Part shown: piece after piece, positions 18,138 to 27,263 of the stretch
Layout: every line of letters starts with the position of its first letter
How positions within the stretch are numbered: position 1 is the first letter of the stretch
Origin: Polycladomyces subterraneus
GTDB lineage: Bacteria > Bacillota > Bacilli > Thermoactinomycetales > JIR-001
Length of the DNA: 64,000 bases
Assembly: GCF_030433435.1 (NCBI RefSeq)
Contig: NZ_JANRHH010000011.1
Coordinates: 38,511-102,510, forward strand
Direction of reading: 5' to 3'
The notes under the pieces: generated by a model
Seen by the model: the letters and a program-made list of their open reading frames with translations, nothing else
Database searches by the model: none
What the model was told of the DNA's origin: nothing
Position numbers and translations under genes: made by a program

Positions 18138-18217
18138 AAGGAAAGCGTGCTGGCAAGCGGCCCCACTCTCCTGGGCCGGCGGGCTCCCAACGATGTGCGG
18201 TCATTAGGAGCCTTTTA
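18138..18217 (+). ncRNA. Candidate small RNA, possible antitoxin to the 18240-18401 peptide gene
   Basis: Transcription from the promoter at 18103-18131 would begin near 18138. The ~80-base RNA would contain a CGGCCC/GGGCCG hairpin (about 18158-18178) and end at a GGCTCC/GGAGCC hairpin followed by TTTT (18182-18216). It would overlap the 3' untranslated end of the convergent small toxin-like mRNA, the arrangement of the txpA/bsrG class of type I systems. Readthrough to the terminator at 18459-18480 would make it antisense to the whole gene. Expression is inferred. Confidence 0.4.
18182..18217 (+). terminator. Possible terminator of the candidate small RNA
   Basis: GGCTCC and GGAGCC pair across a 19-base loop and are followed by TTTTATT. 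Confidence 0.45.
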
Positions 18218-18239
18218 TTACGTAACCACAGGAAGGGCT

Positions 18240-18401
18240 TTAGCGCCGTTTTTTCCTAGACTGTTCCCAGTCAAGGAAAAGACGAATGACTTGGACCAGT
18301 ACGGCAAGTACTGCCGCCAAACCGGTCATCAGATCAACTATTTCTTGCCAGGTTATGCGCCTCACCCCCTTGATACCGGCCAGAGAGTGAGGCCAACGCA
18401 T
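18240..18401 (-). CDS. Small hydrophobic peptide, candidate type I toxin (53 aa)
   Basis: Too short for routine calling, but the ATG at 18401 has an excellent AAAGGAG site 8 bases upstream. The peptide has an N-terminal polar part, a single membrane-spanning stretch (about 22-44, VDLMTGLAAVLAVLVQVIRL in its core) and a strongly basic end (SRKKRR). This matches the plan of type I holin-like toxins of Bacilli (short N-terminus, one helix, Lys/Arg tail), although I cannot confirm family membership. An inverted CCTCAC/GTGAGG pair within the first 13 codons could fold the translation start. It faces a strong promoter on the other strand. Confidence 0.5.
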   Translation of the reverse strand: MRWPHSLAGIKGVRRITWQEIVDLMTGLAAVLAVLVQVIRLFLDWEQSRKKRR

Positions 18402-18458
18402 TTCCCTGTCTCCTTTCAATATTCTATCATTTCTAAATTGTAGAATCCACGCAGAAAT

Positions 18459-18480
18459 CCGGTCGTTGACCGGTTTTTTC
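18459..18480 (+). terminator. Rho-independent terminator
   Basis: CCGGTC and GACCGG pair around a GTT loop and are followed by TTTTTTC. It would stop a plus-strand transcript that had crossed the small peptide gene. Confidence 0.8.
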
Positions 18481-18669
18481 GTATTCTACAGACTTGTTTT
18501 TCCAACGAACACATGTGATCGCCATATTCTGAAAGTGAAATCTGCTTACCCGCCAAACCAGGGCCGGGGAGGCCCACATGCTATTGGACAGGAGTGGCTT
18601 GATATTTTGAGTATCATTTTACATATTCAGCCGCTAGCGTGTCTGGTAGATCCGTGGAGTATATGCTTT

Positions 18670-18832
18670 CCCAGATGAGCGCCTGACCAAGCCGGCCGAG
18701 CGAATACCCGGAACGCGCAGGGAAGAAATCGAGGGCAACTTCCTCTAAGCGCAGCGTACTTTGCCCGCGTACTGCGCTTCGGGTCGGAGCGGACATAACC
18801 CTTCCGCAATTGGACAGTATGCACCAAACACA
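18670..18832 (-). repeat. Interspersed intergenic repeat, copy R3
   Basis: On the minus strand this copy reads TCCGCTCCGACC, then GCGCAGTACGCGGGCAAAGT, then TTGCCCTCGATTTCTTCCCT and a GCGCGTTCCGGG end. It aligns to R2 (shared CCGCTCCGACC, GCGCAG and TTGCCC..CGATT) and to R5 (GCGCAG.ACGCGGGCAAAGTAC). It occupies most of the gene-free stretch between the toxin-like gene and the DUF951 gene. Confidence 0.65.
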
Positions 18833-18875
18833 TTCTCATTCTTTCGGCGAACCGGGTTTGGGGGATTCTGTTTTG

Positions 18876-18903
18876 TTGCAGGATTGATCAGATCGGTTAT
18901 ACT
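18876..18903 (+). promoter_or_regulatory. Sigma-A-type promoter of the DUF951 gene
   Basis: TTGCAG and TATACT separated by 16 bp, about 50 bases before the start codon. Confidence 0.55.
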
Positions 18904-18954
18904 GGAATACGAGCAGATGACCGAGCCGACAGGCAATGAGCAGGAGCGTGATGG

Positions 18955-19173
18955 ATGGTGTTGCAACGGAAAGTGTTCGCTTTGGGGGACATCGTAGAGA
19001 TGAAAAAACCCCATCCGTGCGGAACCAATGCGTGGAAAGTGATTCGCATGGGGATGGATATTCGGATCAAGTGTACCGGTTGCGGCCACAGCGTGCTCTT
19101 GCCCCGGTCGCAGTTTGAAAAGAAAATGAAAAAAGTGCTGATACAAGCAGCCGAACAAGAGAGTAAGGAATGA
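18955..19173 (+). CDS. DUF951 family zinc-ribbon-like protein (YyzM type)
   Basis: Function unknown. The 72-residue product has the family pattern: CGTNAWKVIRMGMDIRIKC followed by TGCGHSVLLPR. The cysteines (PHPCG, IKCTGC) suggest a small metal-binding fold. The ATG at 18955 is 8 bases after AGGAG. It lies directly upstream of ychF, a conserved placement in Bacilli. Confidence 0.88.
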   Translation: MVLQRKVFALGDIVEMKKPHPCGTNAWKVIRMGMDIRIKCTGCGHSVLLPRSQFEKKMKKVLIQAAEQESKE

Positions 19174-19177
19174 ACGT

Positions 19178-19200
19178 TCCGCCTGAAAAAGGCGGATTTT
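19178..19200 (+). terminator. Small hairpin terminator between the DUF951 gene and ychF
   Basis: TCCGCC and GGCGGA pair around a 7-base loop, followed by TTTTCGT. May be only partly efficient. Confidence 0.6.
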
Positions 19201-19253
19201 CGTGTGAACAAAAGTTGGGAGCGATTTGATCCCGGTCGGGGGGAGATGACAGT

Positions 19254-20357
19254 ATGCCATTGACGACGGGCATTGTAGGATTGCCCAATGTGGGAAAATC
19301 GACGCTGTTTAATGCCATCACACGGGCGGGGGCTGAATCGGCCAACTACCCGTTTTGTACAATCGATCCCAATGTGGGTGTAGTGGATGTGCCGGACGAA
19401 CGGCTGGACCGTCTGGCCGAGATGGTAAAGCCCCAGAGGGTGGTACCGACACACTTTCAGTTTACAGACATCGCTGGTTTGGTAAAGGGCGCCAGCAAGG
19501 GTGAAGGATTGGGAAACCAGTTTTTGTCCCACATTCGTGAAGTGGACGCGATCATTCACGTTGTCCGCTGTTTTGAGGATGAAAACATCACTCATGTGGC
19601 GGGTAAAGTGGATCCGGCCAGCGATATCGAAACGATTAATCTGGAATTGATCCTCGCCGATCTGGAGTCGGTGGAGCGCCGCTTGGAGCGTGTCAGCCGG
19701 CAGAAAAAAAGCGGAGACAAGATGGCGACGTTGCAGCATGCGGCACTGATCAAGCTGAAGGAGGCCCTGACGGAGGGAATGCCGGCCCGACGGGTGGAGC
19801 TGTCCGATGAGGAGCGTGAGGCGATCAAGGGAACGCTCAATTTGTTGACGGCGAAAAAAGTGCTGTATGCCGCCAATGTGGGGGAAGACGATGCGGCTGA
19901 TCCGTGGTCCAATCCGTATGTGCAGGAAGTGAAGCGGATCGCAGACGAAGAAGGGGCCGAGGTGGTCCCGATCAGTGCCCAGCTGGAAGCGGAGATTGCC
20001 GAGTTGGAAGGGGAGGAACGGCGGCAATTCCTTGCGGATTTGGGTTTGGAGCAATCTGGACTGGATCGGTTGGTGGCGGCCGCGTATCAATTGTTGGGGC
20101 TGATCACCTATTTCACCGCAGGGGAAAAAGAGGTGCGGGCCTGGACGATTCGCCGGGGAACCAAAGCACCGCAGGCTGCCGGTGTCATCCATAGCGATTT
20201 TGAACGGGGCTTCATCCGCGCCGAGGTGATCGGCTATGAGGACCTCATGGCGGCAGGTTCACTCGCGGCGGCTCGGGAAAAAGGGTTGTTGCGACTGGAA
20301 GGCAAGGAATACGTCGTGCGTGATGGTGATATAATGCACTTCCGGTTTAATGTATAA
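19254..20357 (+). CDS. ychF: Redox-regulated ATPase YchF (Obg family)
   Basis: YchF is a ribosome-associated P-loop NTPase that prefers ATP. The 367-residue length is typical. G1 is GLPNVGKSTLFNA at about residues 8-20, G3 DIAGLVKGASKGEGLGNQFL follows, and the C-terminal TGS-like domain contains GEKEVRAWTIRRGTKAPQAA and FIRAEVIGYEDL. GGGGGGAG precedes the ATG. It precedes the rpsF-ssb-rpsR operon, as in Bacillus. Confidence 0.97.
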   Translation: MPLTTGIVGLPNVGKSTLFNAITRAGAESANYPFCTIDPNVGVVDVPDERLDRLAEMVKPQRVVPTHFQFTDIAGLVKGASKGEGLGNQFLSHIREVDAIIHVVRCFEDENITHVAGKVDPASDIETINLELILADLESVERRLERVSRQKKSGDKMATLQHAALIKLKEALTEGMPARRVELSDEEREAIKGTLNLLTAKKVLYAANVGEDDAADPWSNPYVQEVKRIADEEGAEVVPISAQLEAEIAELEGEERRQFLADLGLEQSGLDRLVAAAYQLLGLITYFTAGEKEVRAWTIRRGTKAPQAAGVIHSDFERGFIRAEVIGYEDLMAAGSLAAAREKGLLRLEGKEYVVRDGDIMHFRFNV

Positions 20358-20376
20358 AGCGTTTGAACAGGACTTC

Positions 20377-20405
20377 TTGCCACCGTCTATGAATTCTGTT
20401 AGAAT
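20377..20405 (+). promoter_or_regulatory. Sigma-A-type promoter of rpsF-ssb-rpsR
   Basis: TTGCCA (20377-20382) and TAGAAT (20400-20405) separated by 17 bp. Confidence 0.75.
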
Positions 20406-20411
20406 GTAGAA

Positions 20412-20488
20412 TTGTGGTTTTGTGTATATCCACTCCTTGTTCCTGCCGACGGGCAGGGACCGTTAAAGTCCAAAAGGAGGTGTAAAGG
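20412..20488 (+). promoter_or_regulatory. rpsF mRNA leader, possible S6:S18 autoregulatory structure
   Basis: The leader between the promoter and rpsF contains a GC-rich hairpin region (CTGCCGACGGGCAG) with ACCG nearby, resembling the S6:S18-binding leader of Bacillota. Fold not computed. Confidence 0.4.
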
Positions 20489-20779
20489 ATGCGGAAATAC
20501 GAGCTGATGTACATCGTGCGTCCGGATCTGGACGATGAGAACCTTCGCGCAACGCGGGAAAAGGTGCATTCGGTGATCACCAACAACGGCGGTGAAATCA
20601 TCGAAGTGAACGAAATGGGCAAACGTCGTCTTGCCTATGAGATCAAGAAGTTCCGTGACGGCGTGTACACCGTGGTGACGTTCAACGCCACCCCGGAAGT
20701 CGTCAATGAACTGGATCGCACCATCAAGATCAATGACAACGTGATCCGCCATATGATCATCAACCTGGAAGAAAAATAA
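20489..20779 (+). CDS. rpsF: 30S ribosomal protein S6
   Basis: S6 binds S18 and 16S rRNA in the platform of the small subunit. The 96-residue product begins MRKYELMYIVRPDLDDE, the standard start, and contains AYEIKKFRDGVY and the C-terminal RHMIINL. AAAGGAGGTG precedes the ATG. First gene of the rpsF-ssb-rpsR operon. Confidence 0.98.
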   Translation: MRKYELMYIVRPDLDDENLRATREKVHSVITNNGGEIIEVNEMGKRRLAYEIKKFRDGVYTVVTFNATPEVVNELDRTIKINDNVIRHMIINLEEK

Positions 20780-20827
20780 GGGTAGGTCGTTTGAGAGAGG
20801 AATCGGCGAAAAAAGGAGAGTTGTTAC

Positions 20828-21280
20828 ATGCTGAATCGGGTGGTTCTGATCGGTCGGTTGACCCGGGATCCCGAACTCCGTTACACGCCGAGCGGTGTCG
20901 CTGTGGCTTCCTTCACCATCGCTGTGGACCGTCGGTTCACCAATCAGCAAGGGGAACGGGAGACTGACTTCATCCCGATTGTTACATGGCGCCAGTTGGC
21001 GGAGAACTGCGCCAACTACCTGAAAAAAGGCCGCCTGGTCGGGGTGGACGGTCGTTTGCAGGTCCGCAGTTACGAAAACAATGAAGGACGCAGGGTTTGG
21101 GTGACGGAAGTGGTGGCTGAAGATGTCCGCTTCCTCGAACCGGCGGGAGGTGCATCCCGGAATCCCGGCATGGAGGGGGATTCCCAGCGCTTCTCGCCGA
21201 AGAGCAACAACGATTTCGACGACCCGTTTGCGGATGATGGAAAGCCGATCGACATCTCTGACGACGATCTGCCCTTCTGA
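20828..21280 (+). CDS. ssb: Single-stranded DNA-binding protein SSB
   Basis: SSB coats single-stranded DNA in replication and repair. The N-terminal OB fold (about 1-110) starts [20 protein letters not shown]; a short disordered linker follows, and the acidic tip SDDDLPF, which recruits partner proteins, is intact. 150 residues. AAAGGAGAG site. Confidence 0.98.
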   Translation: MLNRVVLIGRLTRDPELRYTPSGVAVASFTIAVDRRFTNQQGERETDFIPIVTWRQLAENCANYLKKGRLVGVDGRLQVRSYENNEGRRVWVTEVVAEDVRFLEPAGGASRNPGMEGDSQRFSPKSNNDFDDPFADDGKPIDISDDDLPF

Positions 21281-21316
21281 TACGGAATCGCTCATTGAAC
21301 GAAAGGAGGATGGAAC

Positions 21317-21544
21317 ATGGCTCGCCGTCGTGGACACAAACGCCGCAAAGTGTGCTACTTTACGGTGAACAAAATCGATTACATCGATTATAAAGACGTG
21401 GACCTGCTGAAGAAGTTCATCAGCGAGCGCGGGAAAATCCTGCCGCGTCGGGTAACCGGAACTTCTTCCAAATACCAACGGCAATTGACCCGTGCGATCA
21501 AACGGGCCCGCCAAATGGCGTTGTTGCCGTACACGACCGACTAA
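21317..21544 (+). CDS. rpsR: 30S ribosomal protein S18
   Basis: S18 pairs with S6 in the 30S platform. The 75-residue protein starts [16 protein letters not shown] and contains [20 protein letters not shown], the family signature. A single cysteine is present, so the four-cysteine zinc form is not seen. AAAGGAGG site; a strong terminator follows. Confidence 0.98.
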   Translation: MARRRGHKRRKVCYFTVNKIDYIDYKDVDLLKKFISERGKILPRRVTGTSSKYQRQLTRAIKRARQMALLPYTTD

Positions 21545-21548
21545 TGCG

Positions 21549-21577
21549 ACAGGGGCGCAACAGCCCCTGTTTTTTTG
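21549..21577 (+). terminator. Rho-independent terminator after rpsR
   Basis: ACAGGGGC and GCCCCTGT form an 8-bp stem, followed by TTTTTTT. Confidence 0.95.
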
Positions 21578-21596
21578 CATCAGACGGTGGAGAAGG

Positions 21597-21977
21597 ATGG
21601 AAAAGCAGGAAAAGGCGCGTGAAATGTTGAAATCACTCCTCAAAGTTCCCAAAGGAGTGTTTGCCATGAGCCGGCCGGAGCAACATGTACAGATTGCCAA
21701 AAGTGTGAAAGTGGTCGATTGGTTGAAGACGGAGATGCTGGATCAACAGGCCAATCTGTTCAAAGGGTTGCATCATGCCAATCAGCACATGATTCTTGAC
21801 AGTCTGGCCAGTTTGGTTATGGCGACGTATGTCATGGCGCGCCGTTTGGGCTACTCATACAGGGAAATTGATCAGGTCGTCAGACATAAATTGCGCGAGC
21901 ACATTCGTGAAGGACATCAATTGGAAGAATGGTACGGGGATCTCTCCGCACTGGACGACTACATCAACAAGAGGTGA
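21597..21977 (+). CDS. MazG-like family protein
   Basis: Proteins of this family resemble all-alpha NTP pyrophosphohydrolases (MazG). The ATG at 21597 (GAGAAGG upstream) gives 126 residues; the longer frame from 21492 runs through the end of rpsR and the terminator and is not real. Helical core motifs are DWLKTEMLDQQANLFKGL and DSLASLVMATYVMARRLG, and the ending EEWYGDLSALDDYI is typical. The clear EExxE metal site of true MazG is not obvious, so catalytic activity is uncertain. Confidence 0.75.
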   Translation: MEKQEKAREMLKSLLKVPKGVFAMSRPEQHVQIAKSVKVVDWLKTEMLDQQANLFKGLHHANQHMILDSLASLVMATYVMARRLGYSYREIDQVVRHKLREHIREGHQLEEWYGDLSALDDYINKR

Positions 21978-21984
21978 CGCGGTT

Positions 21985-22884
21985 TTGACGGGACCAACTG
22001 ATCGGGTACGGGACGGGTTTTGGTTGTGCGCGGCATTCATCCCGCTGTTCGCCTCGCTCTTTACCCCGTTCTCCCTTTTCACCATCTGGCTTTTTCCCCT
22101 TCCATTTTTCATTCACACCGCCAAACGCTCGTGGAATTTCGCAGTTGGATTTGCGTCCGTGTTGGGATTGCTCCTTTTACTGTTCTTTCATCCGGTTGTG
22201 CTTTCGCTGGCGCTGTTCGGTATGGCTACGGGGATCGTGATGGGTGAGCTGTACCGACGGCCCCGCATGCGTGCTGTGGACGTCGTGCTGGGTGGCTGGA
22301 TCGTGTCTGTATTGCTCCTGCTGTTGACATTGGTAATCGCGGAACAATCATTCCATATCATAGAAACGTTCCAGTCCGAGTGGCAAAAACAACTGATGGA
22401 AACCGAGCGAATGATGCAGGGATACGATATCAACTACGTGATGCCGAAACTGCCACTTTCGCTCTTCCTGCCAGTAACCTTGGGTACTGTGTCGTTCGGT
22501 GTTGTGTCAGTCAGTTTCCTCATCGGTAGAAGGTGGATAATCAAGTGGGGATTGCCTGGTAAATTTCTTCCGTCTTTTGATCGGTGGCGGTTTCCCCGGT
22601 CTTTCTTTGTAGTCTATCTGGGGCTGATCCTGCTCACCCTGTTGAACAAGGATGGCGTTGGTGACTTGGCTCCGGCATTGCCCGTCTTTACACTGCTCCT
22701 CCTGATCCAGGGCTTCAGCTTCTTGGCATTTATCTTTCGTCGTCGCGGATGGAATCGGGGGTGGGTGGTTGCTATTGCTGTCCTTTCATTTCCGTTCCCG
22801 CTCCTGTTGATGGGGGTTCACCTGATCGGCATGATGGATATGGGATTTGATTTACGTGGAAAAATGAAGGCTAACGGCGACTGA
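21985..22884 (+). CDS. yybS: YybS family (DUF2232) integral membrane protein
   Basis: Function unknown; possibly a membrane carrier-like protein. The start is most likely TTG at 21985, preceded by GAGGTG, giving 299 residues. Eight or so hydrophobic segments are visible. It lies upstream of gdpP, as yybS does in Bacillus, and only 7 bp after the MazG-like gene, so these two are probably co-transcribed. An intergenic repeat separates it from gdpP. Confidence 0.85.
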   Translation: MTGPTDRVRDGFWLCAAFIPLFASLFTPFSLFTIWLFPLPFFIHTAKRSWNFAVGFASVLGLLLLLFFHPVVLSLALFGMATGIVMGELYRRPRMRAVDVVLGGWIVSVLLLLLTLVIAEQSFHIIETFQSEWQKQLMETERMMQGYDINYVMPKLPLSLFLPVTLGTVSFGVVSVSFLIGRRWIIKWGLPGKFLPSFDRWRFPRSFFVVYLGLILLTLLNKDGVGDLAPALPVFTLLLLIQGFSFLAFIFRRRGWNRGWVVAIAVLSFPFPLLLMGVHLIGMMDMGFDLRGKMKANGD

Positions 22885-22894
22885 ACCAGAAAAG

Positions 22895-23093
22895 CGCGAG
22901 GAGCGAATCGTGGGCAATTTTCTCAAAGTGAAGCGTGCTTTCCCACTTCCTGCGCTGACCAGGTCGGAGCGGTCATCATCTGCTTCCCCGCAGGGCGCAG
23001 GAGGAGCGAGCCGGGAAAGCAATGTGGACAGTGTTCACCAGCCATCCTGATAAGCAAAACAAAGTGTACTTTGCCCACGTTCTGCGCCCGGTT
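22895..23093 (-). repeat. Interspersed intergenic repeat, copy R2
   Basis: The largest copy seen. On the minus strand it reads GGGCGCAGAACGTGGGCAAA (about 23067-23092), then CATTGCTTTCCCGGCTCGCT, CTGCGCCCTGCGGGGAAGC, CCGCTCCGACC, GCGCAGGAAGTGGGAAAG and TTGCCCACGATTCGCTCC. It aligns to R1 over about 70 bases and to R3 over its second half. It fills the yybS-gdpP gap. Confidence 0.7.
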
Positions 23094-23120
23094 TGTTCTG
23101 GGGGTTTCTTGTAAACCGTT

Positions 23121-23149
23121 TTTTGCTTTTCCAGCGCTTTTGGTACAAT
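23121..23149 (+). promoter_or_regulatory. Possible extended -10 promoter of gdpP
   Basis: TGGTACAAT gives an extended -10 with a weak TTTTGC -35 at 17 bp. It lies just after the repeat R2. Confidence 0.45.
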
Positions 23150-23213
23150 AGAACCAAACTGCGCGGAATAAGGTTTAGAACATACAGGAAGAGCGGGTCG
23201 AGGGGATGTGACG

Positions 23214-25187
23214 ATGCCGAAATTTATCACTCAGCGCTGGCACGGGTTACACATGGTGATGTCCATGTGTTTCAGCCTGATGTTGATCGCGCTTCTCTCC
23301 ATCTACCGTTGGGAATACGGCGTAATGGGGCTTACTCTCTTTTTTTTCATCGCGCTGATGTTGGTGCGGGCGGAACGTGTGTTCCGCCAAGAGTTTTCAC
23401 AGTATGTGTTGACGTTGTCGAAACGGGTGAAGGGAGCCACCCAGGAAGCGATCGATCATTTGCCGGTGGGCATTTTGCTGTATGACCGCGAACGTCGCAT
23501 TGAGTGGCACAATCCGTTTGTGCGGGACATGATCCAAAAAGAGGAATTGATCGGGACGTCATTGGATGAATTACTGCCTGTGCTGAAGTTGGCTGAAAAA
23601 AAAGAAGGGGGGCCTTTCACCGTCGAGATCGGCGGTCGGTCGTTCGAGGTCATCCACCAACGGAAAGAGAGACTCTATTATTTTCGTGACGTGACACGGT
23701 TGGCAAAACTGCAGGAACGATATGAACAGGAACGAGTCGTCATCGGGTTGATGCACTTGGACAACTTCGATGAAGCGGGTCAGGGTATGAACGATCAGGA
23801 GCGGACCCTGCTTTTGACGGAAGTGACAGGAGCCATTTCCCGATGGGCGCTCAAGTACGATATCAGTTTACGCCGTTATGATACCGACCGGTTTTTGCTC
23901 ATCTTGGAACAGCGCGGATTAGATCGGCTGATGAAAAGCCGGTTTGATATTTTGGATGAAGTGCGGGAGAAGACGCGGCATAATAAGATCCCCATCACGC
24001 TCAGCATCGGGCTGGCCGTCACGGGCGACACAATGATTGAACGAACGCAAAACGCCCAAGCCGCGCTCGATATCGCATTGGCGCGCGGAGGCGACCAAGC
24101 GGCCGTGCACAATGGTGAACGCATCGTCTTTTTCGGTGGCAAGACCAATGCCGTGGAAAAACGGACCCGAGTCCGTGCGCGGGTGATTTCGCATGCGCTT
24201 GGCAATTTGATCCGCGACAGCGAACGGGTATTGATCATGGGACATACCGAGCCGGACATGGACGCCTTGGGGGCAGCGATTGGCGTCTTGCGCGCGGTTC
24301 GGCAGAATGACCGCCCCGGTTACATCGTATTGGATGAGGACGATCATAATCCAGGGATCGAACGCTTGTTGGAAGCGATTGAGCAACACGAGTATCTGCG
24401 TGAACGGATCGTCACACCTGAGAGGGCGTTGCAAATGGTGAACGATACCACGCTCGTCATATTGGTGGACACCCACAAACCCTCACTCGCAATCGAACCG
24501 CGATTGTTGGACAAAGCGGAGCGGGTGGTGGTGATCGATCACCACCGGCGCGGGGAAGAGTTCGTACGCGATCCGGTATTGGTTTACTTAGAACCGTATG
24601 CGTCCTCCACTTGTGAGTTGGTGACAGAGCTCTTGCAGTACCAGAAAGACCGGACCGTCATGGACACGCTGGAAGCGACAGCGCTGTTCGCCGGTATCGT
24701 CGTCGACACCAAAAGCTTCGCATTCCGCTCCGGTTCACGCACGTTTGAGGCCGCTTCATTCCTCCGGCAGCATGGAGCGGACCTGGCAATGGTGCAGACC
24801 TTGCTCAAGGAAGACTTGGACCGCTTTGTCAAACGGGCGGAGATTGTCAAAAATACGGAAGTGGTATACGATAAAATTGCGATTGCAACGGGCGAGGAAG
24901 GTGAACGGTACGACCAGATTCTGATCGCCCAGTCGGCCGACACTCTGCTCAACATGCACGGGATTCGTGCCGCGTTCGTCGTATGCGAACGGGATGATGG
25001 CAAAGTGTCTATCAGCGCCCGATCACAGGGAGATATCAATGTGCAGGTGGTCATGGAAGAGATGGGTGGCGGTGGTCACTTGACCAATGCCGCCGTTCAA
25101 CTGGAAAACGTGACGATATCGGAAGCGCGCGAGCGTTTGCTCAAGATCTTGGAAAAGGTGCACGAAGAAGGGAGCGACGCTGAATGA
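23214..25187 (+). CDS. gdpP: Cyclic-di-AMP phosphodiesterase GdpP (YybT)
   Basis: GdpP degrades the second messenger c-di-AMP at the membrane. The ATG at 23214 has GAGGGG upstream and gives 657 residues, as in B. subtilis. Two transmembrane segments (about 13-50) are followed by a PAS domain (about 75-155), a degenerate GGDEF domain (about 170-300, with YDTDRF in place of the signature) and the catalytic DHH/DHHA1 unit (about 335-655): [27 protein letters not shown] (DHH at about 442-444) and [10 protein letters not shown]. The stop overlaps the rplI start (ATGA). Confidence 0.96.
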   Translation: MPKFITQRWHGLHMVMSMCFSLMLIALLSIYRWEYGVMGLTLFFFIALMLVRAERVFRQEFSQYVLTLSKRVKGATQEAIDHLPVGILLYDRERRIEWHNPFVRDMIQKEELIGTSLDELLPVLKLAEKKEGGPFTVEIGGRSFEVIHQRKERLYYFRDVTRLAKLQERYEQERVVIGLMHLDNFDEAGQGMNDQERTLLLTEVTGAISRWALKYDISLRRYDTDRFLLILEQRGLDRLMKSRFDILDEVREKTRHNKIPITLSIGLAVTGDTMIERTQNAQAALDIALARGGDQAAVHNGERIVFFGGKTNAVEKRTRVRARVISHALGNLIRDSERVLIMGHTEPDMDALGAAIGVLRAVRQNDRPGYIVLDEDDHNPGIERLLEAIEQHEYLRERIVTPERALQMVNDTTLVILVDTHKPSLAIEPRLLDKAERVVVIDHHRRGEEFVRDPVLVYLEPYASSTCELVTELLQYQKDRTVMDTLEATALFAGIVVDTKSFAFRSGSRTFEAASFLRQHGADLAMVQTLLKEDLDRFVKRAEIVKNTEVVYDKIAIATGEEGERYDQILIAQSADTLLNMHGIRAAFVVCERDDGKVSISARSQGDINVQVVMEEMGGGGHLTNAAVQLENVTISEARERLLKILEKVHEEGSDAE

Positions 25188-25630
25188 AAGTCATATTCCA
25201 GCAAGATGTTAAAGGGCAAGGAAAAAAAGGGGAGATCAAGGAAGTCTCCGAAGGATATGCGCGCAATTTCCTGTTTCCACGGAAGCTGGCCGTGGAAGCG
25301 ACCGAGGGTAATCTGAAAGCCTGGAAAGATCAAAAACGGCGGGAAGAAGCCCGACAACAACAAGAACGGCAACAAGCCCAAGCGTTGGCTGAAAAATTAA
25401 AAGACATCCAAGTTACCATCCGCGCCAAAGCGGGGGAAGGCGGCCGGTTGTTCGGTGCCGTGACTTCCAAGCAAATCAGTGAACAATTGAAACAGGCACA
25501 CGGGCTGAAAGTCGATAAGAAAAAGATCCTGTTGGAAGAACCAATTCGTTCGCTCGGCGTCACACGGGTACCGGTGAAACTGCATCCGGAAGTGACGGCG
25601 ACCGTGGCCGTCCATGTGGTGGAAGAATGA
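25184..25630 (+). CDS. rplI: 50S ribosomal protein L9
   Basis: L9 binds 23S rRNA at the base of the L1 stalk. The 148-residue product starts [20 protein letters not shown] and contains [10 protein letters not shown], the family signature, a long connecting helix and a C-terminal domain with [12 protein letters not shown]. It overlaps gdpP by four bases and ends at a terminator. Confidence 0.98.
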   Translation: MKVIFQQDVKGQGKKGEIKEVSEGYARNFLFPRKLAVEATEGNLKAWKDQKRREEARQQQERQQAQALAEKLKDIQVTIRAKAGEGGRLFGAVTSKQISEQLKQAHGLKVDKKKILLEEPIRSLGVTRVPVKLHPEVTATVAVHVVEE

Positions 25631-25644
25631 ACCGTGCCGATCAG

Positions 25645-25673
25645 CGCTCCACGCGCGGGTGGGGCGTTTTTTT
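25645..25673 (+). terminator. Rho-independent terminator after rplI
   Basis: CGCTCCAC and GTGGGGCG form an 8-bp stem (one G-T pair), followed by seven T residues. Confidence 0.9.
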
Positions 25674-25700
25674 ATGGCAGCGGCTGGAGGATGATGGAAC

Positions 25701-27047
25701 ATGAGTGAGTTGTTTGCAGACCGTCTCCCTCCTCACAATCTTGAGGCGGAACAGGCTGTTCTGGGTGCCATTTTGATCGATCCATCCTCGTTGGTGACGG
25801 TGACTGAGCGGCTTCGACCCGAGGATTTTTACCGACAGGGGCATCAGCGACTGTTTCAGGTGATGATTGAGCTGTCGGAACGGGGAGAACCGCTCGATCT
25901 GGTGACGATCACATCCGAGCTGCAGGACCGGAAGCTGTTGGAAGAGGTAGGGGGGGTCAGCTATCTAGCCGAGCTGGCCGAAGTCGTGCCCACATCTGCC
26001 AACGTGGAATATTATGCGCGCATTGTGGAGGAAAAAGCGATTTTGCGCCGGCTGATTCGGACAGCGACGCAAATCGCTTCCGCAGGGTATTCCGGTGGTG
26101 CGGAAGTGGCTGAGATTCTCGATGAGGCGGAAAAACAGATCCTGGACATCTCCCAAAGGCGCCACCGCAACGGATTCGTGCCGATCCGCGACATCCTAAT
26201 TGAGACGTACGAACACATTGAGAAATTGCATTACAAAAAAGGGGAATTGACCGGGATTCCCACTGGATATACTGATTTAGACCGGATGACGTCCGGTTTG
26301 CAACCGTCCGATCTGATCATCATCGCAGCCCGACCCAGTATGGGAAAGACAGCGTTTGCCCTCAACCTTGCACAAAATGTGGCCATCCGCTCCAAACTGC
26401 CCGTCGCGATTTTCAACCTGGAGATGTCAGCCCCCCAATTGGTGATGCGGATGCTGGCAGCGGAGGGCAATATCGACGCCCAGGCATTCCGGACGGGCAA
26501 TCTGACAGAAGAGGATTGGGAAAAGCTGACGATGGCGATCAGCACGTTATCGGAAGCACCCATCTTCATTGACGATACGCCTGGAGTAACGGTGTTTGAT
26601 ATCCGTTCCAAACTGCGCCGATTGCAGGCGGAACATGGACTGGGTCTGGTGCTGATCGACTATTTGCAGTTGATCTCCGGTCGCGGCGGGGAAAGCCGGC
26701 AACAGGAAATCTCCGAAATCTCCCGCTCTCTCAAGTTGATGGCACGGGAATTGAATGTGCCGGTCATTGCACTTTCCCAGTTGTCGCGTGCGGTGGAACA
26801 ACGTCAGGACAAGCGACCGATGCTGTCGGACCTCAGGGAATCCGGTTCAATCGAGCAGGATGCCGACGTGGTAGCGTTTTTGTACCGGGATGATTATTAC
26901 AACGAGGACTCCGAGAAGAAAAACATCTTGGAAGTCATTATCGGCAAGCAACGGAACGGCCCCGTCGGTAAGGTGGAATTGCTGTTCCTCAAAAACTACA
27001 ACAAATTTCTCAGCTTGGATCTGCGTCACGGCGAACCGTCGATCTAG
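25701..27047 (+). CDS. dnaB: Replicative DNA helicase DnaB (DnaC in B. subtilis nomenclature)
   Basis: This is the hexameric helicase that unwinds DNA at the replication fork. The 448-residue protein has the N-terminal primase-binding domain (PPHNLEAEQAVLGAIL) and the RecA-like motor: Walker A ARPSMGKTAFAL (about 209-219), Walker B GLVLIDYLQLISG, and the arginine-finger region LRESGSIEQDADVV. GGAGGATG precedes the ATG by a suitable distance. Length and order (rplI-dnaB-purA) follow Bacillus. Confidence 0.98.
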   Translation: MSELFADRLPPHNLEAEQAVLGAILIDPSSLVTVTERLRPEDFYRQGHQRLFQVMIELSERGEPLDLVTITSELQDRKLLEEVGGVSYLAELAEVVPTSANVEYYARIVEEKAILRRLIRTATQIASAGYSGGAEVAEILDEAEKQILDISQRRHRNGFVPIRDILIETYEHIEKLHYKKGELTGIPTGYTDLDRMTSGLQPSDLIIIAARPSMGKTAFALNLAQNVAIRSKLPVAIFNLEMSAPQLVMRMLAAEGNIDAQAFRTGNLTEEDWEKLTMAISTLSEAPIFIDDTPGVTVFDIRSKLRRLQAEHGLGLVLIDYLQLISGRGGESRQQEISEISRSLKLMARELNVPVIALSQLSRAVEQRQDKRPMLSDLRESGSIEQDADVVAFLYRDDYYNEDSEKKNILEVIIGKQRNGPVGKVELLFLKNYNKFLSLDLRHGEPSI

Positions 27048-27181
27048 GACGTGGCTCATCCGCCATAGAGAAATTACCCTGTTTCACTCGCTTGCAAAAC
27101 ATTGCTAATAAACGATGGATAGGAAAACGCATTTCTCCGAATATATTACTTTAATTGCAATTTGAATGTTCGGTTTTGACA

Positions 27182-27211
27182 TTGACACTCTAGCTTGTAT
27201 TGGGATAGACT
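27182..27211 (+). promoter_or_regulatory. Probable promoter of purA
   Basis: TTGACA (27182-27187) and TAGACT (27206-27211) are 18 bp apart; an overlapping second TTGACA lies at 27176. Confidence 0.5.
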
Positions 27212-27263
27212 ATGTATTGTGTTCGGAAAACTGGTGGAAACCGCCGCGAAGGAGGAATGACCC

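Noticed and set aside
18897..20192. A 431-codon minus-strand frame opposite ychF
   Set aside because: Shadow of ychF; His/Arg/Pro-rich composition, no family, no start signal.
20399..21700. A 433-codon minus-strand frame across rpsF, ssb and rpsR
   Set aside because: Shadow of three ribosomal/replication genes; spans their promoter and terminators.
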